64,000 nucleotides of DNA from Sulfurimonas marina (lineage in GTDB: Bacteria > Campylobacterota > Campylobacteria > Campylobacterales > Sulfurimonadaceae). The notes under the pieces are model-generated. The model searched no databases. It was not told the origin of the DNA and worked only from the letters and a program-made list of their open reading frames with translations. Shown piece after piece: positions 54,790 to 63,670 of the stretch (within the stretch, counting starts at the first letter, position 1; each line of letters starts with the position of its first letter). The stretch lies in contig NZ_CP041165.1 of the NCBI RefSeq assembly GCF_014905095.1, positions 1,426,001 through 1,490,000 of the forward strand. Direction: 5' to 3'. The translations under genes and the position numbers were made by a program.

Positions 54790-55047
54790 TTACTTTTTTT
54801 CCAGTAGTTTTTCTAAAAGTTCAGTCTGTTTTTTTGCTTCTTTCAATCGTTGTTTATTTACAAGTAATGCATCTAAAACAAGAACCAGGAAAAGAGAAAC
54901 TATTATATAAAGAAGTGTAAATAAAAAAGCTATTGTAAAACCGAAGTTAAATAAGAGGGAAAAAAGTGCAAGAGCACCTAGGAGGATAATTCCCCAAGAT
55001 GCTCCAAGCAAGAAGCTTATGATTCTTTCAAAAGCGTCTTTTTGCAT
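54790..55047 (-). CDS. Small membrane protein linked to atpB
   Basis: The 85-residue protein has two hydrophobic segments (about 8-32 and 32-62, SFLLGASWGIILLGALALFSLLF and FGFTIAFLFTLLYIIVSLFLVLVLDALLV), followed by a charged coiled-coil tail (KQRLKEAKKQTELLEKLLEKK). It follows atpB by 11 bases on the same strand, as does an uncharacterised integral-membrane gene in C. jejuni (Cj1203c after Cj1204c). A role in ATP synthase assembly, like that proposed for AtpI, is possible but unproven. Confidence 0.72.
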   Translation of the reverse strand: MQKDAFERIISFLLGASWGIILLGALALFSLLFNFGFTIAFLFTLLYIIVSLFLVLVLDALLVNKQRLKEAKKQTELLEKLLEKK

Positions 55048-55058
55048 TTTGGAGGTTT

Positions 55059-55760
55059 TTAGTGTTCCTCAGTAGCTACTGCACCACCAAGGTATACATA
55101 TGTAAGCATCATAAAGATGAATGCTTGTAGGAATGCCATAAAAGTTAATAATGCATATGGGATCATTGGAAGTAACCAAGGAGCAAGCATTAAGATTACC
55201 ATTAAGAACATATCATCCCCTTTTACGTTACCGAAAAGACGGAAAGAAAGTGAAACTAAACGAGAAAAGTGTGATACGATCTCAATTGGGAACATTAACC
55301 AATATAACCACCAAACAGGACCTAAAAAGTGTTTGAAGTATTTAATAACACCTTGACGACGGATACCTTCAAAGTTATAATATACAAATACAACAAGCGC
55401 TAATGTTAAAGGCATCTCTAAAAATGCTGTCGGAGCTTCAAATCCTGGAATAACACCAATAAGGTTAGCGATACCAACGAATAAACCGATAGTTGCTACT
55501 AAAGGAAGGTAACGAGAAGCATTTTCCTTACCCATAACATCAGTTCCCATTTTTAATACACCACCGATGTACGCTTCCATAACGTTTTGAGTACCTTTTG
55601 GTACCAATTGTAGATTTGACATTGCTACTTTTGCTAAAACAATTGCAATTACAGCAGAAAGTAACATGTGAGCTGTATAAACTACTAATTTATAAGTCTC
55701 AGGGTCAGCATGATGAGAAACACCAAATATAGAACCTATGAATGTAAATAATTCAGGCAT
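55059..55760 (-). CDS. atpB: ATP synthase F0 subunit a
   Basis: The 233-residue protein has five or six membrane helices. [23 protein letters not shown] carries the essential arginine facing the c-ring, and [27 protein letters not shown] is the conserved last part. It forms the proton path of F1F0 ATP synthase. The other atp genes are not adjacent; atpB standing alone is normal in this phylum. GGAGTG precedes the ATG. Confidence 0.96.
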   Translation of the reverse strand: MPELFTFIGSIFGVSHHADPETYKLVVYTAHMLLSAVIAIVLAKVAMSNLQLVPKGTQNVMEAYIGGVLKMGTDVMGKENASRYLPLVATIGLFVGIANLIGVIPGFEAPTAFLEMPLTLALVVFVYYNFEGIRRQGVIKYFKHFLGPVWWLYWLMFPIEIVSHFSRLVSLSFRLFGNVKGDDMFLMVILMLAPWLLPMIPYALLTFMAFLQAFIFMMLTYVYLGGAVATEEH

Positions 55761-55869
55761 CGAAACACTCCATGATTAAAATAATTATGCGATTTTACTC
55801 AAACTAGGATTAAATTATTATAAGTTTGGTACAATTTGTATGACAATTTTTAAATTTATGGAGAAAACA

Positions 55870-56436
55870 ATGAAATTAATTAGTTCACTTACATTAATAA
55901 CTCTAAGTACTTTTACACTATTTGCAAGCGATTCAGCTACCCTGAAAGATGTTACTCAAAAAGGGGAATCCAGCACAAAACTACTTTTACAAACACTTGG
56001 AAAGAATATGAAAATGCATATGAAACACGGTGGAGCAATCGAAGCACTTGATTTCTGTACACAAGAGGCTCAAAATTTAACTGGGGATGTAAATAAAAAA
56101 CTTCCAGAAGGTGTAAGCGTAAGACGTATTACCCTTAAAACAAGAAACCCTATGAATATGCCTACTGATGATGAGGCAAAAGTTTTAGAAGAACTTCAAA
56201 AAGAACAAAAAAGCGATAAAAGTCTTCCAAAACATATTATTAAACAAGTGGGAAAAGGTACATATAAATTTTATAAACCATTAGTAATTACAAACCCTGT
56301 GTGTTTAAAATGTCACGGTGATATACAAGATAATAAACTAAAAACAGAGATCTCAAACAGATATCCTGAAGATAAGGCTATCCATTATAAGATGGGGGAT
56401 TTAAGAGGAGCTATTGTTACTACGGTAAAAAAATAG
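55870..56436 (+). CDS. DUF3365 (Tll0287-like) heme-binding periplasmic protein
   Basis: About 188 residues from the ATG at 55870, chosen because GGAG lies seven bases upstream and it opens a normal signal peptide (MKLISSLTLITLSTFTLFAS). The mature protein has GGAIEALDFCTQEAQNL, RRITLKTRNPMNMPTDDEAKVLEEL and one c-type heme motif CLKCH near the C terminus, then IHYKMGDLRGAIVTTV. This is the complete pattern of the DUF3365 heme sensor/electron-carrier family. It diverges from atpB and converges with rny. Function unknown. Confidence 0.87.
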   Translation: MKLISSLTLITLSTFTLFASDSATLKDVTQKGESSTKLLLQTLGKNMKMHMKHGGAIEALDFCTQEAQNLTGDVNKKLPEGVSVRRITLKTRNPMNMPTDDEAKVLEELQKEQKSDKSLPKHIIKQVGKGTYKFYKPLVITNPVCLKCHGDIQDNKLKTEISNRYPEDKAIHYKMGDLRGAIVTTVKK

Positions 56437-56451
56437 TTTTAAAAGAGTATG

Positions 56452-58020
56452 CTATTTTGCATACTCTACAGCCCTGCTCTCACGAATAACATTCACTTTA
56501 ATTTCACCCGGATACTGCACCCTGCTTTCAATTTCAGATGCTATCTCTCTAGCAATTAAGATAGACTCGTCATCATTTACAAGCGTCGCATTTACTATTA
56601 CTCTCACTTCACGACCTGCATTAATTGCATATGCTTGTTTTACACCGGTATGTGCTGAAGCGATATCTTCAATCTCTGTTACACGTTTTAAGAAACTTTC
56701 TAAAACTTCACGTCTCGCACCAGGGCGCGCTGCTGAGAGTGCATCAGCTGCACAAACGGCACCACACTCGATCGATTTGATCTCCTCTTGATCATGGTGT
56801 GCATATATAGCATTAATAACTACTGCATCTTCATTGTATCTTCTACACACTTCTGCACCGAGATCAACATGGTTCCCATCATGATCATGAGTTAAAGCTT
56901 TTCCAATATCATGGAGTAAACCTGCACGCTTTGCTAGACGCGGATCACCGCCCATCTCTGCAGCCATCACACCTGCTAAGTTTGCAACCTCCAGTGTATG
57001 GGCAAGTGCATTTTGTCCATACGAAGCTCTGTATCGCAAGCGTCCGATAAGTTTCATAAGATCCGGATGCATTACACCCACATCCAGTTCAGCTACAACC
57101 TCTTCACCCTCATTTAAGATTCTCTCTTCAAACTCATTTGAAACTTTCTCAAAAATCTCTTCTATACGTGCAGGCTGAATTCTTCCGTCTTCGATCAACA
57201 GCTGTAAAGTTTTTGTAGCTATTGCACGTCTATAAAGGTTAAAACTACTTACCAAGATCGCATTTGGTGTATCGTCTATAATAATATCAACACCAAGTAA
57301 AGTCTCAAGCGCTTTAATGTTTCGCCCCTCTTTACCGATAATGCGCCCTTTTAGCTCATCATTGTCTAAATGAACTAAGTTTGTGAGTCTCTCTGAAGCA
57401 AACTCTCCTGCAAAACGGCTTGTAGCTTGAGCAAGTATATAGTTAGCTTTTCTTTGAGCTTCCTCTTTCGCTTTATTTTCATACTTTCGTACTATATGGG
57501 AGATCTCACCCCTTGCTTTTGCTTCTATATTATCTAGTAGTACTTTTTGTGCTTCCTCTTGCGTCATCCCGGCAGAGTGTTCTATCGCATGGAGGGCATC
57601 ATCTATTTTTTCTTCATATCTCTTTTTTAATGAAGCTAAAGATTTTTCATTTCTCTCTAAATTTACTTTTTGTGCTTTAATATGTCTTGTTTCATTTTGA
57701 AGTTTTTGTTCTTCAATTTTTTTATAGTGCTTAAAATCAGTCTCCATTTTACGCACTTGCTCTTCCCTTTGAGCAAAGTCTGCACGAGCTCTGTCTTTTG
57801 CACTATCAAATGCTTTTTGCGCATCTAATTCAACTTCACGAGCTCGGAGTCTTGCACGCTCCAATAAAGTCTGCGCTTCATTCTCAATAGCATTTGCTTT
57901 CGCTCGAGCCTGCTCCGTATATACTTCAAAGTTTGCACTAGTAAGTTTTTTAGAGATGAAAAATCCGATAACTCCACTTACGATGGCTGTTCCACCGCCT
58001 AGTAGTATCTCATTTAACAT
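56452..58020 (-). CDS. rny: Ribonuclease Y
   Basis: The 522-residue endoribonuclease has an N-terminal membrane anchor (LLGGGTAIVSGVIGFFISKKL), a long charged coiled coil (about 30-200), a KH domain (NDELKGRIIGKEGRNIKALETLLGVDIIIDDTP) and an HD domain with the metal site RAGLLHDIGKAL and HHDQEE. It starts mRNA decay at the inner membrane. It follows the 5-FCL gene by two bases, the same pairing as in C. jejuni (Cj1208-Cj1209). Confidence 0.97.
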   Translation of the reverse strand: MLNEILLGGGTAIVSGVIGFFISKKLTSANFEVYTEQARAKANAIENEAQTLLERARLRAREVELDAQKAFDSAKDRARADFAQREEQVRKMETDFKHYKKIEEQKLQNETRHIKAQKVNLERNEKSLASLKKRYEEKIDDALHAIEHSAGMTQEEAQKVLLDNIEAKARGEISHIVRKYENKAKEEAQRKANYILAQATSRFAGEFASERLTNLVHLDNDELKGRIIGKEGRNIKALETLLGVDIIIDDTPNAILVSSFNLYRRAIATKTLQLLIEDGRIQPARIEEIFEKVSNEFEERILNEGEEVVAELDVGVMHPDLMKLIGRLRYRASYGQNALAHTLEVANLAGVMAAEMGGDPRLAKRAGLLHDIGKALTHDHDGNHVDLGAEVCRRYNEDAVVINAIYAHHDQEEIKSIECGAVCAADALSAARPGARREVLESFLKRVTEIEDIASAHTGVKQAYAINAGREVRVIVNATLVNDDESILIAREIASEIESRVQYPGEIKVNVIRESRAVEYAK

Positions 58021-58022
58021 CT

Positions 58023-58616
58023 TTAATTCCCTTTTTTTATTGCAATGTGCCCTTTAAATATCTCCGCTGTCGGGGTGATCAAAACATCTGCTTCAACATC
58101 ATAACTATCACAGATACTCTCTCTTGTATAACACAGCACTGGCTGCACAAAAATAGTATATGGTTTTTTCTTTAATTTCGCAAAGAAGCGATCATACATC
58201 CCTTTGCCAAAGCCTATTCTTTTTAAATCTCCATCAACACCGATACTTGGAACAATTGCAATATCTATTTTTTTTATATTTCTTATTGTATCGCCAGCTT
58301 CAAAAATTCCAAATTTTTTTTTCTTAAGCGGCAATCTAAATGGTACCATCTTAAAACTTTCGCCTTCCATAAATGGCACGTAAACATTCAATTTTCGTCT
58401 CATTTTTGTAATACTTTTTCTTATATCTGCTTCAAATGGTAACGGATGATAAACCAAGATATTTCTATGTTTGTATTTCTTTAGTAATCTCAGCAGCTTT
58501 TGTTCTAGCAATGCATCTCTATACACTTTATTATAGGTATGGAGGTTTTGAATTTTTTCAATAGAATTTTTTCTAAAAGTTTCTTTTGTAAGAGTCATAT
58601 AAAGTCTTTCAGACAT
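58023..58616 (-). CDS. 5-formyltetrahydrofolate cyclo-ligase family protein
   Basis: The 197-residue protein has YHPLPFEADIRKSI, VYVPFMEGESFKMVPF, DIAIVPSIGVDGDLKRIGFGKGMYDRFF and VEADVLITPTAEI. The G.G.GYYD-type loop reads GFGKGMYDRFF. It converts 5-formyl-THF to methenyl-THF with ATP. The start at 58616 lacks a strong ribosome site; Met7 (MTLTKETFRK) is an alternative. It is the first gene of a two-gene unit with rny. Confidence 0.87.
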   Translation of the reverse strand: MSERLYMTLTKETFRKNSIEKIQNLHTYNKVYRDALLEQKLLRLLKKYKHRNILVYHPLPFEADIRKSITKMRRKLNVYVPFMEGESFKMVPFRLPLKKKKFGIFEAGDTIRNIKKIDIAIVPSIGVDGDLKRIGFGKGMYDRFFAKLKKKPYTIFVQPVLCYTRESICDSYDVEADVLITPTAEIFKGHIAIKKGN

Positions 58617-58640
58617 CTTTTACAACTATATAAAGTATGA

Positions 58641-58845
58641 GCAAAAAGAGAAACAATTTAATCAAGGCAGATATTCTCAATCGTAGCTGAAGCTACGATT
58701 GAGAATATCTAACGCAGAGTAAAGAAGCTTATCTTTTTGCCCTTTGGGAAAAATAAAAAGAGGCAGTCTTGCACAAAAAAATTATTTCACCTTAACTTCG
58801 GTTAGGCTGAAAAATTTATTTTGCACAATCTTACCTCTTTTTATC
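58641..58845 (+). ncRNA. Candidate structured non-coding RNA
   Basis: A TATAAA at 58629-58634 could start a plus-strand RNA near 58641. It would contain a 20-bp palindromic hairpin (58669-58710), a short CCC/GGG hairpin (about 58735-58755) and a long imperfect hairpin (58753-58844). The last has an 11-bp base stem (ATAAAAAGAGG / CCTCTTTTTAT), interior stems and a C(UUCG)G tetraloop at 58796-58801, and ends in a U-rich tract. UUCG reads correctly only on the plus strand. In E. coli the 6S RNA gene is next to the 5-FCL gene, but here the orientation is opposite and no 6S bubble is evident, so no family is assigned. Confidence 0.5.
58669..58710. repeat. 42-base palindrome
   Basis: AGATATTCTCAATCGTAGCT and its exact reverse complement are separated by GA. 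As RNA this gives a 19-bp stem with a UGAA loop. Such a long perfect stem is unusual for this AT-rich window. Confidence 0.8.
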
Positions 58846-58925
58846 TCTTCTCATATCTTTTTATAGTTATAAAAGAAGTCTATAGATATAATTTCGCTTA
58901 TTTTACAAAATAGAGGCAAAAATTT

Positions 58926-59480
58926 ATGTTAAAAAAATCAATTTATTCATTATCTCTAATTGTCGGACTATTATTTACTGCTTGTAGTTCACAAGATGAA
59001 AACGATGCCAATGCACTTTTATCAACAAATGAATTTGTATTAAAAGAGATATCTGGTCAAGAATTTGTTATCAAAAAAGCTAACGAAGGTTTTGTTTTAA
59101 ATTCTCAAAAAGAGAAAATCATCATCCTGGATATCTTCGCAACTTGGTGTCCACCTTGTCAAGCTGAAGCTTCTCACCTTTCAAAACTGCAAGAAAAGTA
59201 CAAAGACAACCTAAACATTATCGGAATATCTGTTGAAGATGATATCAACGCTACAAAACTACTAGATTTTAGAAAACAATATGATGCGACATATGCACTT
59301 TCAACTTCAAGTGACAACCGCCGCATTATCAATGCAGTTGCGACAAGTCTCAATATTGGAAGAAACTTCGGTATCCCTCTTATGGCGATGTATAAAGATG
59401 GCAAACTAATTAACTACTATCAAGGGGCTACTGAAGAGGAGTTTATTGAAAGTGATATTCTTAGAGCGTTAGGAAAATAG
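58926..59480 (+). CDS. TlpA-like thioredoxin-fold lipoprotein
   Basis: The 184-residue protein has a lipoprotein signal (MLKKSIYSLSLIVGLLFTACS, Cys20). The thioredoxin fold follows with the redox pair WCPPC in ILDIFATWCPPCQAEASHL (about 62-80) and the cis-proline in FGIPLMAMYKDGKL. It is probably a periplasmic thiol reductase of the TlpA/ResA type, attached to a membrane by its lipid. It is followed immediately by ftsY, as in C. jejuni. A TATAAT lies near 58887. Confidence 0.9.
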   Translation: MLKKSIYSLSLIVGLLFTACSSQDENDANALLSTNEFVLKEISGQEFVIKKANEGFVLNSQKEKIIILDIFATWCPPCQAEASHLSKLQEKYKDNLNIIGISVEDDINATKLLDFRKQYDATYALSTSSDNRRIINAVATSLNIGRNFGIPLMAMYKDGKLINYYQGATEEEFIESDILRALGK

Positions 59481-60362
59481 ATGTTTGGCTTTATAAAAAA
59501 ATCTCTTAATAAAACAGCGGAGGCTATAAAATCTGTTGCTCCGAAAAAGAAAATTACATTTACAAAAGATGAGATTGAAGATATCCTGCTTGAAGCGGAT
59601 GTAGAGTACGATCTTGTAGAGATCATAATGGAGCAGACCTATCAGGAAAAAATAACTCGTGAGATACTCAGATCTAAACTTTTAGCTACACTTGCTTACA
59701 CTGAGTACAAAGAGCCTGAATATACAGCTCCGTTTGTAGAACTTATAGTTGGTGTAAACGGTGCAGGAAAGACAACTACAATCTCTAAACTTGCTCAAAG
59801 ATATAAGAATGAAGGTAAAAAAGTTATGCTGGGTGCAGGAGATACATTCCGTGCTGCTGCAATTGAGCAACTTACTTTATGGGCAAAAAGATTAGATATT
59901 CCGATAATCTCATCAAAACAAGGGCATGATCCTTCTGCTGTTGCATACGATACAATCGATTCAGCAAAATCTAAAGGGTATGATCATGTTATCATCGATA
60001 CTGCGGGGAGATTGCATACCCAAACAAACCTTGCGAACGAACTAAAAAAGATCAATAGAATCTGTGATAAAGCACACAGTGGTGCTCCACATAGAACTCT
60101 CCTTATTATAGACGGTACACAAGGAAACTCTGCGATCAATCAGGCAAAAGCTTTTAATGAGATGGTCGGTATTGACGGTATTATCATCACTAAACTTGAC
60201 GGAACTGCTAAAGGGGGAAGTATCTTCTCTATTGCTTATGCACTTGAACTTCCTATTTTATATGTGGGAACTGGTGAACAACCGGATGACCTTACACCGT
60301 TTGACAAATATGAATTTGTCGACGGTTTACTTGATGCTATCTTCATTGATGAAGAGGCATAA
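59481..60362 (+). CDS. ftsY: Signal recognition particle receptor FtsY
   Basis: The 293-residue GTPase has a short N domain with no long acidic A domain, then the G domain: [19 protein letters not shown] (GxxGxGKTT at 91-100), [46 protein letters not shown]. It docks ribosome-SRP complexes at the membrane. The N-terminal [14 protein letters not shown] helix is probably the membrane-contact part. It begins one base after the thioredoxin stop. Confidence 0.97.
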   Translation: MFGFIKKSLNKTAEAIKSVAPKKKITFTKDEIEDILLEADVEYDLVEIIMEQTYQEKITREILRSKLLATLAYTEYKEPEYTAPFVELIVGVNGAGKTTTISKLAQRYKNEGKKVMLGAGDTFRAAAIEQLTLWAKRLDIPIISSKQGHDPSAVAYDTIDSAKSKGYDHVIIDTAGRLHTQTNLANELKKINRICDKAHSGAPHRTLLIIDGTQGNSAINQAKAFNEMVGIDGIIITKLDGTAKGGSIFSIAYALELPILYVGTGEQPDDLTPFDKYEFVDGLLDAIFIDEEA

Positions 60363-60452
60363 ATAAAGGAATATGACATTCTGTCATATTTCCACTCCTT
60401 CACACTTTTTTCTTATACAATTACAGACAACTTTACAAAAGGCTAATTGAGC

Positions 60453-61799
60453 ATGGCAAAAGCAAAAACATTATTTGAGTGTCAACATTGTGGTATGACT
60501 ACACCAAAATGGATGGGAAAATGTACTAACTGTGGAGCTTGGGATAGTTTTATAGAACTCAATCCGCAGCAACAAGAGGTGATCAAACAAACAAAGTCCT
60601 CATCTGCAAAAAGTGCAAAAGCTATTAGTATCAACAACGTCATTGAAGATGAGATCACACGTTTCTCTTCACTTGATGTTGAGCTTGATAATGTTTTAGG
60701 TGGAGGAATCGTACCTGGCAGTCTTACACTTATTGGTGGAAGCCCAGGTGTCGGTAAATCTACGCTACTCCTCAAAGTTGGCTCTAATATTGCATCAACA
60801 GGTAAAAATGTTCTTTATGTTTCAGGGGAAGAATCGGCATCTCAGATTAAGATTAGAGCTAACAGGCTTAAATCAAACCACGATACGTTATATCTTTTAA
60901 GTGAGATAAGACTTGAACAGATCTTAGTGGAACTTCAAGAGAGAAAATACGACTTTCTCATTATTGACTCGATCCAGACTATCTATTCCGAAAATATCTC
61001 ATCGGCTCCGGGAAGTGTTACACAAGTAAGACAGATCACATTTGAACTTATGCGTATTGCAAAAGAGCAAGATATAGCTACTTTTATCATTGGTCATATC
61101 ACAAAAGAGGGTTCGATCGCAGGTCCAAGGGTACTTGAGCATATGGTTGATACTGTTTTATATTTTGAGGGTGATTCTTCTCAAGAGCTGAGAATACTCA
61201 GAGGATTTAAAAACCGTTTTGGTGCAACAAGTGAGATTGGTGTCTTTGAGATGCGAGGGGATGGACTTATCAGTGCTACCGATATTGCATCGAGATTTTT
61301 TAACAGAAACTCTACTCAAGCCGGTTCTGCACTCACTGTAATTATGGAAGGAAGCCGCCCTATTATACTTGAAGTTCAGGCTTTAGTCTCAGAATCTCAT
61401 ACCCCTAATTCTAAGCGTCAGGCAACCGGTTTTGACAATAACAGGCTCAATATGCTCTTAGCCCTTCTGGAGCGTAAACTAGAGATGCCTCTTTCTGGTT
61501 ATGATGTTTTTATCAATATTACGGGAGGAATTAAAATTACTGAGACTGCAGCGGACTTGGCAATACTTGCAGCAATCATTAGTAGTTTTCGCGATCGTGC
61601 TATCTCTAAAGAAACTATTTTTATAGGTGAAGTTTCACTAGTCGGTGATGTTAGGGAGGTATATGGTCTGGATAACAGACTAAAAGAGGCAAAAATGCAA
61701 AACATCACAAAAGCACTGATTCCTAAAAAACCTCTGGAAAAAACTGCATTGAAAACATATATAGTGGATGAAGTAACAAAATTGTTACAATGGTACTGA
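60453..61799 (+). CDS. radA: DNA repair protein RadA
   Basis: About 448 residues from the ATG at 60453; a TTG two codons earlier is possible. It has an N-terminal C4 zinc finger (C10, C13, C24, C27), a RecA-like ATPase with GGSPGVGKST at 95-104, the RadA motif KNRFG near 253 and a C-terminal Lon-protease-like domain (ISGGIKITETAADLAI-type). It drives branch migration of recombination intermediates. A small imperfect hairpin lies between ftsY and radA. Confidence 0.96.
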   Translation: MAKAKTLFECQHCGMTTPKWMGKCTNCGAWDSFIELNPQQQEVIKQTKSSSAKSAKAISINNVIEDEITRFSSLDVELDNVLGGGIVPGSLTLIGGSPGVGKSTLLLKVGSNIASTGKNVLYVSGEESASQIKIRANRLKSNHDTLYLLSEIRLEQILVELQERKYDFLIIDSIQTIYSENISSAPGSVTQVRQITFELMRIAKEQDIATFIIGHITKEGSIAGPRVLEHMVDTVLYFEGDSSQELRILRGFKNRFGATSEIGVFEMRGDGLISATDIASRFFNRNSTQAGSALTVIMEGSRPIILEVQALVSESHTPNSKRQATGFDNNRLNMLLALLERKLEMPLSGYDVFINITGGIKITETAADLAILAAIISSFRDRAISKETIFIGEVSLVGDVREVYGLDNRLKEAKMQNITKALIPKKPLEKTALKTYIVDEVTKLLQWY

Positions 61800-61819
61800 T
61801 TTAAACAATAAAAAAGTAG

Positions 61820-61835
61820 ATATTATGCATAATAT
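61820..61835. promoter_or_regulatory. 16-bp perfect palindrome at a promoter, candidate operator
   Basis: ATATTATGCATAATAT lies four bases upstream of a TATAAT -10 box (61839-61844) before the 61875 gene. Its location over the spacer/-35 zone is that of a repressor site. Confidence 0.5.
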
Positions 61836-61874
61836 ATGTATAATTTTTAAACTTATAATTCAAGGTAGAACAAT

Positions 61875-62135
61875 ATGATCGATGCAGAAGTTAGAAGTGA
61901 AGAGAGATTTTCAAGATTATCATTAGCTTATGAGTCTGAAGATGAGAAACAAAAAGTTACTAAATGTTTAAACGGTGTTATTGAAAAACACAATATGAAA
62001 CCGGAGATGTATACAACAAAAGTTTCAAACGGTAAAGAAGTACTAGTAGTAGAATATCATGATGATGTATGTCGCGAAGCGGGTGGTATATTTGAAGATA
62101 TTCTTTGTTCACTAGATATTAAAGAATGTAACTAA
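61875..62135 (+). CDS. Small soluble protein, unknown, paired with carbonic anhydrase
   Basis: The 86-residue acidic protein has no signal or membrane part. It has ESEDEKQKVTKCLNGVIEKHN, VSNGKEVLVVEYHDDVCREAGGIFEDILCSLDIKEC, with three cysteines. No family recognised. AAGG precedes the ATG, a TATAAT lies about 31 bases upstream and a palindrome lies just before that. It ends 20 bases before the carbonic anhydrase gene, so the two are probably one operon. Confidence 0.65.
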   Translation: MIDAEVRSEERFSRLSLAYESEDEKQKVTKCLNGVIEKHNMKPEMYTTKVSNGKEVLVVEYHDDVCREAGGIFEDILCSLDIKECN

Positions 62136-62155
62136 TTTAAGAAAGCTGTTTCATT

Positions 62156-62794
62156 ATGAATCTTGAACAATATGCCCAAGGTAACAAGCTATTTCGTACT
62201 TATTTTAAAAAAAATAAAGAGTCATTATTAGAACTTGTTAAGGGGCAAAAACCAAAAGCACTTTTTATAGGCTGTTCCGATTCTAGAGTTATTCCCGATC
62301 TTATGTTGCAAACAAATCCAGGAGATCTTTTTGTACTTAGAAACGTAGGAAACTTTGTCCCTCCATTTAAAGAAGATGAAGATTTTCATGCAACGGCTTC
62401 TGGGATTGAATATGCAGTAAGTGCTTTAAAAGTACAAGAGATTATTATTTGCGGGCATACACATTGTGGTGCTTGTAAACATCTGTACGAACCGGTTCCT
62501 GATGACACTTCACTTATCCATACTAAAAAATGGTTAGAGCTTGGCGAAAGTGCAAAAAAAGCAGCTATTCTAAGTTTGGGTGTAAATGCACCACGTGAAG
62601 AGTTGCTAAGACTTACAGAGAAATTATCTGTAATCAATCAGATAGAAAATATTCTCACATACCCTGCCGTCAAACAAAGATTTGAAGATGGGGATTTACA
62701 TATACATGGATGGTGTTACGATATCGAAACAGGTAAAATTGAGTACTATAATGCAGATACTTACGAATTTTTACCGCTTAATGAACTCTCTTAA
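62156..62794 (+). CDS. Beta-class carbonic anhydrase
   Basis: The 212-residue enzyme interconverts CO2 and bicarbonate. The zinc ligands and active-site pair are visible: CSDSRV (Cys near 39, Asp-Arg dyad) and GHTHCGAC (His near 100, Cys near 103). No signal peptide, so it is cytoplasmic, where it would supply bicarbonate for carboxylation. GWCYDIETGKIEYYNADT near the end is typical of bacterial beta-CAs. Confidence 0.95.
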   Translation: MNLEQYAQGNKLFRTYFKKNKESLLELVKGQKPKALFIGCSDSRVIPDLMLQTNPGDLFVLRNVGNFVPPFKEDEDFHATASGIEYAVSALKVQEIIICGHTHCGACKHLYEPVPDDTSLIHTKKWLELGESAKKAAILSLGVNAPREELLRLTEKLSVINQIENILTYPAVKQRFEDGDLHIHGWCYDIETGKIEYYNADTYEFLPLNELS

Positions 62795-62864
62795 GAGTAA
62801 AATTTTATTTTTTTTCATAAAATTCGATATACTAACAACAAAAAGATCAATTCAAGGATGAAGC

Positions 62865-63407
62865 GTGGCTGAAGAAGTAAAAGAGGAAGAATCTCAAGGG
62901 AAAAAATCGAGTAATATGTTGATGATTATTATCATCATCGTTTTAGTACTAATTATCATACTCGGTGCAATTGCATTTTTATTTATAGGTAGCGATGATG
63001 AAGAGGCTATCTCATCAACTCCTGCAAAACAAGAAAAAGTCAAACAAACTACTAAGAGAACTAGTGGTTACAATATGGAAGAAGATTCTAGATCTTTGAA
63101 TGAAATAGGGATATTATACCCTCTTGATACATTTACGGTTAATCTAAAAAGTGATTCAGGAAGAAGATTTTTAAAGACAACAATATCTTTAGAACTTGAA
63201 GGTGAAGAGTTAAGTTTAGAACTTGATGCAAAATCAGCAGTTCTTCGCGATAGAATCATTAGAATTCTATCTTCAAAAACGCTTGAAGAAGTATCATCAA
63301 AAAAAGGGAAGAACAAACTTTCTATGCAAATTATGGATACACTAAACTCAATGATCTCAGACGGTAGAATTAAGGGGATCTATTTTACTGAGTTTGTTAT
63401 TCAGTAA
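62865..63407 (+). CDS. fliL: Flagellar basal body-associated protein FliL
   Basis: The 180-residue protein starts at GTG with AAGGA upstream. It has an acidic N terminus, one membrane helix (about 18-42, LMIIIIIVLVLIIILGAIAFLF), a linker and a periplasmic domain with YPLDTFTVNLKSDSGRRFLKTTISLELEG and a C-terminal SDGRIKGIYFTEFVIQ. FliL surrounds the stators at the flagellar motor. No other flagellar gene is adjacent. A strong terminator follows. Confidence 0.93.
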   Translation: MAEEVKEEESQGKKSSNMLMIIIIIVLVLIIILGAIAFLFIGSDDEEAISSTPAKQEKVKQTTKRTSGYNMEEDSRSLNEIGILYPLDTFTVNLKSDSGRRFLKTTISLELEGEELSLELDAKSAVLRDRIIRILSSKTLEEVSSKKGKNKLSMQIMDTLNSMISDGRIKGIYFTEFVIQ

Positions 63408-63440
63408 ATCCTTTTTTATCTTATATTTTACCACTCTCTT

Positions 63441-63466
63441 GCCCCAATAACTTTGGGGCTTTTTTT
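63441..63466 (+). terminator. Rho-independent terminator after fliL
   Basis: GCCCCAA / TTGGGGC, a 7-bp GC-rich stem with a 5-base loop followed by T7. The strongest classic terminator in the window. Confidence 0.93.
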
Positions 63467-63571
63467 ATCCACCTTTTTTATTTCACTATAAATATCACAA
63501 TAACTATCAATATCTTATTTAAAACCTATTCTTATCACATTTTTTTGTTATTTTTGTTAAATAAGGAGAAA

Positions 63572-63616
63572 ATGATGTATTTAGTCTTAATTTTACCGAC
63601 TATTATAATAATTTAA
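63572..63616 (+). CDS. Possible 14-residue hydrophobic leader peptide
   Basis: AAGGAG four bases before ATG opens a 14-codon frame (MMYLVLILPTIIII) that ends 55 bases before the PAS gene. The ribosome-site context resembles the one before the PAS gene (AAGGAGAAAA). It may be a membrane micropeptide, a leader or chance. Confidence 0.25.
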   Translation: MMYLVLILPTIIII

Positions 63617-63620
63617 TGTT

Positions 63621-63639
63621 ATATTACATAAAGTAATAT
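63621..63639. promoter_or_regulatory. 19-bp dyad before the PAS gene
   Basis: ATATTAC-N5-GTAATAT, a 7-5-7 perfect dyad about 32 bases upstream of the PAS-gene ATG. It may be an operator or a short hairpin in the leader. Confidence 0.35.
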
Positions 63640-63670
63640 TAGTGCTATCAATAAGACAAGGAGAAAAGAG

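Larger units (their letters stand above)
58617..58925. other. Non-coding gap between 5-FCL and tlpA-like genes
   Basis: This 309-base divergent gap has no credible coding frame. It contains a 42-base near-perfect palindrome, a CCC-UUU-GGG hairpin and a 92-base imperfect hairpin with a C(UUCG)G cap, then the promoter of the thioredoxin gene (TATAAT near 58887). Confidence 0.6.

Noticed and set aside
58641-58845. Definite assignment of the hairpin region as 6S RNA
   Set aside because: The 5-FCL neighbour fits, but the strand that carries the UUCG loop is opposite to the usual arrangement and the central open bubble is not evident.
60370-60391. Terminator between ftsY and radA
   Set aside because: AATATGACA/TGTCATATT forms a 9-bp stem, but a U-tract does not follow directly, so it is not listed as a terminator.
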